Source: Archegozetes longisetosus (taxonomy: Eukaryota; Arthropoda; Arachnida; Sarcoptiformes; Trhypochthoniidae). From it: 64,000 nt of DNA. The stretch is taken from the NCBI GenBank assembly GCA_018873245.2, contig JAEMBT020000009.1, positions 3,312,242-3,376,241 of the forward strand, written 5' to 3'. The notes beneath the pieces were generated by a model that did no database searches, was not told the DNA's origin, and saw nothing but the letters and a program-made list of their open reading frames with translations. This document shows positions 1-11,391 of the stretch, in pieces. Made by a program: the position numbers and the translations under genes. Position 1 is the stretch's first letter. Each line of letters starts with the position of its first letter.

Positions 1-840
1 TATTGCTGAGTAAAGTCTGCTTATGTGCAGTTGCCTTGTCGTGGTGCAGAAACACTTTGTACAGCTCGTGAGGATACAATTATGGCAAATATCTTTCTAA
101 TAGTGGATTTAGTACAAAGTCAACATAATTTCTTGCATTAATCTTTACATTGTTTGGAATTTTTATAAGTGGTAAAGTTCCTCTGGCAGTCAGTGCTCCG
201 ACTACCATAAACCCAACGGGAAACTTTTCTTTCAGTATTTCACCCAAGTTTCAGGTGGTGTCTCTCCTCTTTTAACGTAGCATATCTTCCTCTCACCATT
301 GCAGTAATTAAGATAAATATACGCTTCATCTATTGTCACTACGTATTCGCTTCGGTCTTTGGCCAAATGGTTTTCATACAATTTTCTAGTATTGGTCTTT
401 CTGTTTTTCATGTGTTCGAGTTTCAACATATGTACTTTGGTCTTTCTTCTAGTGACGCAATTAAGATCTTCGTGAATGATGCGGTTAATTGCTGATTGTG
501 ACACCTTCAGCTTTCGAGACAATTGGTTTTGTGTTGGTGGATTGGGTGTATTTATGGCAATCTTCACCTTTCTGATCATCTTCTTAGTTCTTGCGGTTCT
601 TGGTTTTGTCTTATAAGACACTTTCTCATTTAAAACGCCACTACTTCTTTTTAAACCGACTTTGTTCACTACATTACTAATTGTACCCAATGATATCTTA
701 TAGCCATCATGTTCTAGCTGCTTTTTTATCTCTCGGTGGGTGAAACTATTCTTGAAAAGTATCAATATTGCATACTCAACTTTGAGATCAATAGATTTTA
801 CCATTTTAAGATGATTTGCAAAGTAATGCGTAGTTAACAT
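1..840 (-). pseudogene. Tc1/mariner-type transposase, broken and cut by the window edge
   Basis: The open part (840 down to 232, 202 codons) has an N-terminal helix-turn-helix region with a motif like KISLGTISNVV, a second HTH-like stretch around residues 100-125, then VTIDEAYIYL near residues 168-177, which fits the first catalytic Asp of a DDE/D transposase. Below 232 the homology continues in another frame, and near 15-60 a HHDKATAHK stretch fits the second catalytic Asp. At least two frameshifts therefore separate the parts, and the last acidic residue lies outside the window. The family assignment rests on motif order and is sound at superfamily level; the exact subfamily is not determined. 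It should be inactive as it stands. Confidence 0.75.
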
Positions 841-1096
841 TAAGTAGTGCTCTAATCTACTATAATAGTCTATGAGAAGTTTGGAAAACTTTGAGTGTGT
901 GTTATTATTGTATTACATTTTCTGATCAAATAAATTGGAATAACCTTTTGTATAACGAGAATGAATACTATCGAAGTAAATACTAGACAAGAATTACTGT
1001 AAAAATAACACTCCCAAAAGTAAATCTCAAGCGAAAATGTCAAAATATGTACAGTAGATAGCGAAGAAGACGAAGAAATAAGCATACACTTAGAAT
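841..1096. other. Non-coding flank shared with ABC duplication unit 2
   Basis: No gene seen. The stretch from about 955 to 1,090 matches about 10,405-10,545 almost base for base apart from scattered substitutions, so it belongs to the downstream flank of the duplicated ABC transporter unit. Confidence 0.6.
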
Positions 1097-2363
1097 GAAG
1101 GCGTTAGTCGAAGAGTAGCCTCTCTTTAACGCTTAGGAAATTAAAAGAACTTAAGAAAAGTCTAAGAAAGAGTTTAAGTTATTAAGTCAGAAATTGAATC
1201 ATTATTAATCAAATTTGTTTAAGATGCTTATCTCTCAACTTTCTATCATAATTAATACATTTAGCTTATGAGAAAGCTTTACCGATTTCACGTAACAAAC
1301 TTTAAGATATTCAAAAACTTATGATAAAAATACCTAAATCCGATTCTAAATTTTACGAAACTATATTTTTTAAAAACAGCGCCTATCTCTAAAACACAAG
1401 AATTTTTTCATGATATTTTTAAAAAATCTAGTAAAGTCAGTAAAATCTGTCAAAAAAGAAATTCAAATAAATAATATTTAAATAAGTCATCAAATTAATG
1501 ATCTTTGATTGTACGTAAATATGTATCGAAGAAAATGAATTTCAGAGATTTGTATAGATTAAAACTTTCATTTTTTGTTCTAAAGCTCTGTTCCCATAAA
1601 TGTTGCGCATGGCATGCAATACTTGCAACAAATATTGTGGCAACATTTGAAATCATTTGAATTCCATAAATTGCATGCAGTTACTATTCACATAATATGC
1701 AATGTTGAAAAAAGAATCAACTAATCAATCTTCACTTATGTCCCTCCTATATTTAATGTAAACAATAGCCACTCAAATCAAATAATAAAATGATTGAGAA
1801 AGATTTTAAATAATAGGTATTTACTGTCATAATGTTTAATAATAAAGAATGAAATGCAATGAATGTACACTTCGCTCCAATACAACTGAACACATTTTTT
1901 CAAAAGGAATGAGGTGTGTCGTTATTGTTTTATCTATGTTTTTATTAGTCATTGCAAGAAAGTATTGCGAGAAAATTAAACTCATTTCAATGAATTATTT
2001 TGTCGCAAACAATGTTGCAAGTGTGGCATACAATACTACAACACTCAGTTTGAATAAGTGTTGCAGGTTGCATGAAAGATATTCTATGCAATTTATTTAT
2101 GGGAACTAAGCTTAAGAATAAAACTTATGTTAAATGTGAAGTGTTTTGATTTAAGTTAAAACAAGTGAATTAAGTTAACTTTTGAAAAAGGATTTTATCA
2201 ATGATTCACTGGTTTAAAAAATATTTTGCGATAAGTTTTAATATTGAATTGAAGGACATATTACTGATGATTTCATTATTTAATAGAAGAGAAATTGCAA
2301 ATTAATTGAGCCCTTTAACGACCTTTATAAAGGAGCAGAGGCTACTCTTCGACTAAAGCCTTC
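1097..2363. mobile_element. 1.27-kb inverted-repeat element, with an empty site in the paralogous copy
   Basis: The ends (1,097-1,123 and 2,337-2,363) are 27-bp inverted repeats with one mismatch. The sequences on both sides (…GCATACACTT and AAATATTGG…) are contiguous in the paralogous ABC flank at about 10,535-10,552, so this is an insertion that happened after the duplication. No transposase was recognised inside; the 86-codon frame at 1,849-2,109 has no recognisable content. A second smaller element is nested within. The superfamily is not determined, and the target duplication is unclear because the site is AT-rich. Confidence 0.65.
1590..2106. mobile_element. Nested 517-bp MITE with GTTCCCATAAAT termini
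   Basis: It starts with GTTCCCATAAAT and ends with its exact reverse complement. The subterminal parts on both sides share TTGCA- and GCATG-rich words in inverted orientation. It lies wholly inside the larger inverted-repeat element, so it inserted later. A single GTTCCCATAAAT also occurs at about 6,478, perhaps a solo end. No coding capacity was seen. Confidence 0.55.
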
Positions 2364-3201
2364 AAATATTGGGAAAAATATATAATTATATGCAAGATGA
2401 AAGAGAGCATTTACGGAGTTAATTTACGAGTCGAATAAATTTTCATAGTATTATATGATTTTAAGATAGAAAAACACGTAATTGCTTAGAATTCATGACA
2501 CGAATTGTTACTACACTTACATGGCTTTTAACTAATTATTGGGAAACATGCGGATATAAAATATCAAAGAAAATAAAAATTTTAATTTATTTAGCAATAA
2601 ACTTATTACACTGAAATGGTACAGAAAACTAACATTCTAACTATTGTCTTAAATACTACTTCATTTTTATGAATTTTAATTGTCATCAAAATAGATATTG
2701 TAAATATTTAGTTCAAATTTTAAACTATTTATTGGTTACACAGTTGATAAACTTAAAATCAATATAAGTATAAATTCAAGAAATATTAACATAATTATAG
2801 TAGAAAGATTATAACTTCTTCCACATCTAAGTATTCACAAACTTTACGGCTAATCGTTTTACTATAAAATTGTTAACATTAAATCTATCTCTTGATTTAA
2901 AAGTGGAAATTTCCTTTTCGCGATAACAGCACTAAATACCAGTTCTACTTTTTTAATATACTTAATTATTCTACTGAGCGAAAAGCCTTGAAAAGTATAA
3001 TCGTATGACCCTCTTGTCAACTGTTCGCCCAAACTTACACTTCTAAGTAATCAATTATAAGAATGTGAATACTAGATAAATTAAGTTTAGCATAGAATAG
3101 AAACTTAAAAAATTGTTTAAATATTCTATAAATTCTTGTTACCAAATAACAAATTTATACGACTTTAAATATCGTGAAAATTAAGACAAATAATAAATTT
3201 A
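2364..3201. other. Non-coding 3' flank of ABC copy 1
   Basis: No gene seen. It aligns with about 10,550-11,391 downstream of ABC copy 2, with small indels, as part of the duplicated unit. Confidence 0.6.
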
Positions 3202-5906
3202 TTATTTTTTATTAATTATAATCATACTTAACACTAGAAAAAGTAGGCTTGAAAACAGATTGACAGAAAATCCATATAAGACACTAAGTTTTCTTAAACC
3301 ATATCCTTTTAACATAATATCCTTGATCGCATCAATGGGTAGTATCAGAGGACTTAAATATAATATGTCTCTCAGGGGTCTGTCCAGAGATTCAATCGGC
3401 CACATGATGCCTGAAGTAAAACATTGTGGAAGTGCTATAAAGATTGTAAGTATTATAGCTACAAATTCATCATTTGCTATCGAGGATATCAGAAATCCAG
3501 TTGATATGGAACTAATGGCTTGAGATAATAACAAGAAAAATAATAATATTATTGAACCTTCATTTCTATTATTGAATATGAAGAAAACTACGAAAAAAAT
3601 AAGTAATATCTGTATTAATGTTAATACTATATTAGTTATTAAATGTGATATTAACACCAATTTGTAACTGACACCAGCAATCAATGACCTTTCAAAGAGA
3701 CCATCTTTACGTTCCAATAATAATGCAAATGAAGATGTGACCATTGATGAAAAGTATAGCATATATAATAATATTCCATTTATATAGTAATCTTTAACTG
3801 AAAGATTTTCACTATAAGTAGTTCTCTCGACAGATATCGGAGTTTCAAAAGATGTTGAACTTTTTTCGTTATAAACCATAATTAAAAATTTTTCTAAAGA
3901 TTTTTGTAAAGAAAGCATCAAATATTTATTATAATCGACTATTGAATTGTCGAGGTATAAGTGTAAACTGCTTTCATCGATAGTTTTGTTGTCTATATTG
4001 AATGGATCTTCAATTCTGTCATCAATAGCTTGAGAATAGTTTTGTTTGAAATGAATAACAGCTAACGCTTTGTTATTGTATATGGAATTGAGTGCTGAAT
4101 CGAGTGTCGAATAGTTGACAAGTTTAATCATGTGGTGATCAATGCTTACCAATGAAGATAACAATTTTTGGCTATAATATGGATCTATATCTTCATTGAA
4201 GATTGCTGTTTTAATCTATAATGATAAAATCTTATTAGATTATACTGGACATACTCATAAAAGCTTAAATTTATTCTCTGATGAGATTTCTAGTATTGTG
4301 TCAAAGCTTCGTAGAAATAATATCGAAAACTCAATTGTTATTATCGAGACGATCAGAACTTATGGTTAGGACTTAATTCGACTAATTTTAATTCTATAAA
4401 AAATTCTACAGTTTTTTAAACATAGTTATAATTTTAAAAGAATAACATAAACAACTTTCAAAGTCGATTGAGTTTATCAAAAAATATTTTTGTGAGTGTA
4501 TAAAAATTTTTAGTAATTAGTCTCTTAATACTAGTCTTACAAAACTATAGGGTTTATATTAAAGATTTCTCAACAGACTCTAATTTAATAGCTGTAAAGT
4601 TTTTAGGGAATACTAGAAACCTCAACATTAATTAAGATTTACAGATTTGAGAAAAATGTTTTAAAATTCATACGTATATTGTTTCCTTGCTAAACATCAG
4701 GCCAAAACCTAGCATTTGTATGGCTGGCAATAAAAACAACAAGATACTTGTATAACCCATTTGACTGATTTTCAGAAAATTTCGTCGAATTAAAATTAAT
4801 ATAATCAAAATATTGTTCCCCAATTTCGATCTTTAGAAATATTTTCAAACTTTTTATCTTTGTTCGGATCACAAGCCAACAAATTCGAGTTATTATTAAT
4901 TTGATTGCTTCCTGTTTTACAGCTTGTATCTGTATTATCATCAATAAGACAAAGTTTAAGAAATATTTTTTCTAAACTGATTTCATTATATTTTTCCATA
5001 AGAACTGAAGGTTTTTCTTCCACCAACAATCTTCCGTTTCTCATGAATGCGACTTTATTAGCATGAGCTGCTTCTTCAACATATTGTGTAACAAATAAAA
5101 TAGTCAATCCCTGTTCACATTTGTTACAAAGATATTTCCAAATATGACTGGTTGTCATCAAATCTATTCCAACAGTTGGTTCGTCAAGAATTATAAGTTT
5201 TGATTGTTTAAGTAAAGTTATCGCGAGCGAAACTACTCTTTGTTGACCTCCTGATAATTCACTTATAACTTTATTGCCTTCAGGAATACTCATGACTTCA
5301 TCTAATTTTTGTTTTCTGTTAAAAGAAAATCTCATTTTAGAAGTTCTAATTTAAATAAGATAAGTCTGCTTTCTGATAAAACTGGTCTGAATTAATCACA
5401 GAGAACAAGTCATTTGTATCATACTAATTGAAAACTATTAAATAAAGTGAAAGAAATGATTATTATCTGACTACTTTTAAAAGAGATAATGTTTTCAATT
5501 TTGAAATTGTGTTTGCAAGTATTAAAAAATGTTGCTGATTATTTTAGAAGTAATAGTTTGTATATTTCATTTCTTACTTTTCAATGTAATCCTGTTTAGA
5601 AATTTGAAAAATTTTGACAAAATAATCGAAAGTTTGACCAACAGTGAATTGTAGACATAGAGCACATTCTTGAGGCATATAACTTATGAAACTATTAACC
5701 AAACCCGGTTCATGGCCTAAAACAGTAATCGAACCATGTTTAGGCTTAATTCTACCGAATATCATCCTCAAAAGAGTAGTCTTTCCACAACCACTCGGAC
5801 CAAGAAGTGCATAGATATCATTTTGATCAATTTGTGCACTAACACTATTGAGTATGACTTGTTTGTTATATTTAAATGAAACTTCACTTATTTTAATTGC
5901 ATCCAT
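3202..5906 (-). pseudogene. ABC half-transporter (ABCH/ABCG-like), copy 1, one-base deletion
   Basis: Three exons match intact copy 2: 5,906-5,578, 5,315-4,674 and 4,215-3,202. Exon 1 carries Walker A (GPSGCGKTT) and the Q-loop. Exon 2 carries the LSGGQQ signature, Walker B (LIILDEPT) and VTQYVEEA, where family members usually have a switch His. Exon 3 carries the ABCG/ABCH-type coupling helix (ERKDGLFERS) and about five membrane segments. Exon 2 is 642 nt against 643 nt in copy 2; the missing base is near 4,805, just after NWGTIF, where the frame hits a stop before the first membrane helix. Exon 3 stays open in full. The deletion is not in a homopolymer, so real decay is likely. Family known role: ATP-driven lipid or xenobiotic export across a membrane. 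Confidence 0.8.
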
Positions 5907-8810
5907 TTTACGAGGTTTAGTAAAAAATAGTTAATATTTTCAATAAATTCTTAGAAGATGTAGGTTTCTTATCTCTTATGGTGAAACAGGTTTTGGTGGC
6001 CTCCCAGTAATTAAAGTAAAGTTTGCGCAGCACAATTTAATTACTGGTTGATATTAGGATTTAACATTAGAATTGTCGATTTTCGATACGTTATTGATTC
6101 ATATCTTTCTACATTTTCAATGTTAAATAATAATAATAATAATAATAATGTATATAGCACTATCATTTTCCAAGTAAAAAAGCAATGTAAACTGTTGATA
6201 TCTGTATGTCTTAAAAACTAAGTCTTTAAAATTTTCTCTTAGGTAAAATAAGATAAAATTTCATACGATTATAGACTAATGAATTTTTTATTAACGAAAA
6301 TTCACTAATCATTACATTTATGATAAAAGTATGTACGTGACCAGTCGCATACCTCTTATGCTCACTAAGGCCTGAAAGTTGTGGAATTTCCACTTTTTTT
6401 TAAATAAGTTTCAAATGATGGGAGATTTTAGACCTGAATTTAATATAAAGAAACAAATGAAATAAAAGTTATTTGATGTTCCCATAAATCCCATTTTTCA
6501 CTATTAAACGTCCAATTTTTGATTAAATCCTGATTAAAATAAATCGAATTAGAATGAACGATTCGAATTAAAGCCATTGGTCACATGGTATTTATGCGTT
6601 ACCTGCAAAAGTATATGTTGTTAATGTTTTATAACTGCATGTTTTAAAAATTAGGTCTTTTTTAAAATTTTCTCTTCGACAAATAAGATAAAATTTCACA
6701 AGATTTTAAAATATTATTTCTTTATTAACCTTAATAAGTGCATAACCTTGATTTGAAAAAGGGCCTCAACTTCGAGATATCATGTGACTCGTAGTTAATT
6801 TTGTAAAAACCTTACAAAGACGTTAACGTTAACAACTATCTGATTGCATATATTTCGATCAATGCTTCTAAATTTTTAGCGAAGATATTCCGTTTGTGAA
6901 TTAAATAGCCGCCAAATTGTTGTTAAGTTTATTATTAGTAGACCTAAGTCCATCGAGCTTCCGTCATATAAGGTGCAACGCAAAAGAGACTCTTTTTCTT
7001 TGAGCAGCTATTACGCCATGTATTGATTATCCCTTCAAAGTTGTTTTTCCAATACATGCGCTAAATGTTCATTTTTGACTACTTATCAAATACGAAGGGA
7101 AACACTAGTCGTCCAACGATAAAACAATCTCTTCTGAATATAAACTTAATCAGATGATAAAATTTCAATATCAGATCTGTAGATAAAAGTTACAAACATT
7201 GTTTTGATGGCACTCTGAAGAACCCACTACATAAACGTCTCCGCAGATATGCATTAACCTTTCGTCACAAACTATGTTATCGATGCTTTGTAACTGGATG
7301 CTTTAAAAATTAAGTATTTTTTAAATTTTTCTCTTCGATGAATAAGATAGAGTATCGTATAATCCTAGGAAATTATTTATTCTAAATTTTTAGATTATAG
7401 TTTTGTATATTTTAGGTAAAATAACTGTTTTTCATCCTCTACAAATTAACTTTTTTGGATGAAAATTAAATTTAGATTAAGGATTAGAATATAACTATCA
7501 ATTAGATTGATATGTAAACTGTCTACAAGTTATAACTTAATAGCAATAAAATTCATTAAATAGGCTTTACAGTGCAAGTACACACTCATTGTTGCATTGG
7601 ACGCTCATTTGACGCTCTGTTTAAGTTTATGAGATATTACTACACTAAATCGAAGAAAAAATATCAAATGAAAACAGATCGAATAAATAAAAAAAAACGA
7701 AAAGACCATATACGACATGGTCTGAACACATAATAGTATCAAAATTTAAGAATAAATAATTAGGATACAAATTTTTTTAGTCCGAACTAATCAAGTTTAT
7801 ATTTTTTATGTAATATGAGTTGATTGATCAAATTTATATAATTTCCTATGTTACAAAATATATTCAAATCTTTGATGAAACAGAGTAGAAGCTCGGTATG
7901 AAAGGTATTTCGATATAGCAAACAGATTTTAGGTACAACGAAGTTTACACACACTTGATATAGAATATATTTCTTATAGAGCTCTCATCAGTTCTAAAAA
8001 GTATTAGAATCAAGTTTTCAACTTTAGACTGATGTAATGTTCTGATACTTTAAAGCACTTTAGACTAACAACTTCTCAGACAGTGTCCGAAAATTACATT
8101 TCATAGAAAAGGAAATTCTGATATTGATGTCTTTAAGAATAATGTTCGGATTGAAATAGCTGGTTTTTTTTTAAAATAATTACTTCTATTTAATATATCC
8201 ATAATGTTGCTTAATATAAACGCTCTAAAAGTTTGTATATTCCAAACTTCGATATAACACAGCGTGATACAAGCAAGAAAAATTTTATCCCTTAAGTGTT
8301 CGTCATATCGAGCTGTTACTGTGTATAATTTCACAAAAAAATTCAATTAAATTGGAAATAAAAATATAATATATAAATAAAGTCAATTTAGGTTTTAAAT
8401 AATATAACATTCTGTCTAATGTCATGTTCGGTCTTTTGTTTTCGATGTTATTAATTCGACCTTTTTTTCATTCGATATATTTTCCTCGATTTTATGTCGA
8501 GAATCAAGCCTTAAATTATCTACAATAAAGTTATAGCACATGCGTTAATTTTCTCTCCTTTTTTGAATAGTCCGTTTTGTTCAAGTCCAAAAATATGTTT
8601 TTAGAAAACGTTTTAAAATGATACGTTTATAAACAGTCGAAATGAGGTAAATATCCGTGTAATTGTTCTAAAATGCATCAATCAGATAAACTTAAATACT
8701 GTAGTATTACTAATTCAAAGTTTTATGAGGAAAATTTGAAAAATACAGGAGGGTTACTAAATTTTTCCTTCAGCTTTGAACCGGATTGATATTGATATCT
8801 TCAGTGACGA
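5907..8810. other. Intergenic, upstream flank of ABC copy 1
   Basis: No gene recognised. About 5,930-7,250 is paralogous to 14,100-15,180 upstream of copy 2 and partly to 30,480-30,960 upstream of copy 3 (shared words such as AAATTTTCTCTTCGAC and CATAACCTTG). A short (AAT)n run lies at about 6,126-6,149. The 81-codon frame at 8,101-8,346 has no protein-like features. Confidence 0.5.
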
Positions 8811-8814
8811 AACT

Positions 8815-8911
8815 GAAAAATTTCACAAGTGACTAAAAACCGTAAAAACACGAATCGAACGGCGGCTGCGCAAAATGCAAGCAAATCTACTACTGAGCTA
8901 AAATTGCAGCC
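8815..8911 (-). repeat. tRNA-derived SINE or tRNA pseudogene
   Basis: Read on the minus strand from 8,911, the sequence has an A-box-like TAGCTCAGTAGTAGA followed about 35 nt later by a B-box-like CGTTCGATTCG (8,851-8,860), the two internal RNA polymerase III promoter elements of a tRNA gene. The anticodon stem pairs poorly and no good acceptor stem forms, so a working tRNA is unlikely. Its 3' tail (TTTTTACGG…TAGTCACTTGTGAAA) recurs at 9,330-9,388 in the opposite orientation, which favours a SINE. Confidence 0.5.
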
Positions 8912-9329
8912 AAACTCAAAAAGTCACACATAAAACTTAACGAAACTGTAATGAATACTTTTCTAATAAGATTTATAACTCTATTAAAAAATACTTTCGT
9001 TATCGATAATTACATAATGTAACTCATTAAAATTTCATATTTTATATTCATTACATGTCGTAATTAATATGACTGAAATAAAAAATCTAGAAAACGAACT
9101 ATAAGTAATGATTGTGATCATTGCGATAAGAAGTTAGGAATAAAAAGTCAATTATTAAGACATATAAGAGAAATACATAAAATAAAATCCAAAACATTTA
9201 AAAACATTTGTAATAATATCTTCGTAAATACTAATAATTTAGTGATAATGGAACTCAAAGATCTGTTTTTATTTATATTAAAATATTTTGAATAATTTTC
9301 GTAAATATTTAATTTTATGACGTGATTCA

Positions 9330-9388
9330 TTGCGCAGTCGCCGTTCATTTTATGTTTTTACGGTTTTTAGTCACTTGTGAAAAATTTA
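9330..9388 (+). repeat. 3' part of the same tRNA-derived SINE, inverted
   Basis: This is a near match, in the other orientation, to the B-box and tail part of the element at 8,815-8,911. The A-box half is missing. The two copies form a roughly 50-bp inverted repeat with about 420 bp between them. Confidence 0.5.
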
Positions 9389-11391
9389 GAGTGAGGTGCA
9401 CCAGCCATATTCATTTTTATTAAATATATCGTCGCTTGAATACTATAAGGTTCTAAAAGGTGCAAAAAGTATATTAACAACAAAATCCACTTTGGAGTTT
9501 GATATTGTTATACACCAACAATGAGTTGAAGAATAATTTTCTGAAATATGTTACCAAGTATATGGGGTGCGAATATTCCACTGTTTATTTGAGTCTACTC
9601 TGTTTCTGTCATGCATAATTCAGAACTTATTTTTGTTTTTAGAACATTATTACAGGAAAATTAAACCCAAAACTGAGTGCTATCGGATTCTAAATAATCG
9701 AAAACCAATAAATAACTAAATCGAAACAGATTTTTATCTAAGAAATTTTTAAAGTAAAATAGAAAATCAATTTCGAACATTTTAAGAATATTTCGGCATA
9801 ATTCAGTCAAAAAGTTTTTAAGCCAAAATTCGACTTGACTATTTTTATGTCTCAAATTTTCAGATATTTCATTAAGATATTATTTGAATGATTGAAGAGT
9901 GAATCTTTGTAAAGAAATCATTTGTCTATAAGGGTTTTACCAATATAACATTAAAAATAGTATATAGAGACTATATCTGATATAAGAAAAATTTAATATT
10001 TAAGGTTTAATTAAATGCAGCATAAATGCGTCCTGCATAATGCCTTTGCAGGACTGTCCTGCACAATGAATGACATGAGGTTAACTTAGTTTAATGCCTT
10101 ATAAGCTTTGTCAGAAACGGATTCGCGAGGGAAATTATTCATTCATCTGTTGTATCATATCTATCACTTCAAAAATTGTTAGTAGATTTTTTCCAATTAA
10201 ACGTCTTGGAATTTTTAGAATTGTTCGCTCATTTTTATTCAAAAACAATTCAAGTAAATAATAATGAGGCGTGCTTTTATATTGTAGTGGCTGAATAGTT
10301 AAGCAAGTAATAACTCATATAAATTATATCGAGATAAATATTAAAGAGACTTATTCGACATTATTCAATAGGACTTCCGCATAAACGGGGAGTATCACTA
10401 AATTTAATGAGAGTAAATACTGTCGAAGTAAATGCTAGAGGGGAATTACTGTAAAAATACCATCTCCAAAATTAAATCTCAACCGAAGATGTCTAAATAT
10501 TTACAGTAGATAGCGAAGAAGACGAAGAAATATGCATACACTTTAAATATTGGAAAAATATGCATTTATATGCAAAATAGAAGAGAGAATTTACGGACTT
10601 ATTTTAAAAGTCGAATAGATTTTCATATTATATGATTATAAGGTAGATAAAACACGTATTTGCTTAGAATTCATAACACAGATTGTCACTACACGTACAT
10701 GGTTTTTAATTAACTATTGGGAAACATGCTAATATCAAATATCAAGGATAATAAAAATTCAAATTTATTCAGCAATAAACTTATTACACTGAAATGGTAT
10801 AAAAAAGACTAACATTCCTAACTATTGTCTTAAATAGTACTTCAATTCGATGGATTTTAATTGTCATCAAAATAGATGCTGTAAAAACTTAATAAAAACT
10901 TTGAACTATTTATTAATTGCGCATTTGATAAACTTAAGACGAATATATGTATAAATTCAAGAAATATTAACATAATTATAATAAAAAAATTAAATCAAAT
11001 AATAACTATGCATTATATCTATGCACTCACAAACTTTTGAACTGATCGTTTTCCTATACTATTTTTTATCATTAAATCTATCTCTTGGCTTAAAAGTGGA
11101 AATTCCCTTTTCGTGATAACAACACCAAGTACCAGTTCTACTTTTAATATACATAATTATTTTGATGAGCATAAAGCCTTGAAAAGTTTAGTCGTATGAC
11201 CCTTTTTTCAACTCTTCGCCCAAACTTACACTTCTAAGGAAACAACTATAAGAATGTGAATACTAGATGAATTAAGTTTAGCATAGAATAGAAACTTTAA
11301 AATTGTTTAAATATTCTATAAATTATTATTACCAAATAACAAATTTATACGACTTTAAATATCGTGAAAATTAAGACAAATACTAAATTTA
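9389..11391. other. Intergenic; right part is the ABC copy 2 3' flank
   Basis: No gene recognised between 9,389 and 10,400. From about 10,405 to 11,391 it is paralogous to the flank of ABC copy 1, and at about 10,545 it shows the empty site of the 1.27-kb element. Confidence 0.5.

Noticed and set aside
8845-8911. Functional tRNA gene
   Set aside because: The boxes are present, but the acceptor and anticodon stems do not pair well and the tail recurs as a repeat.
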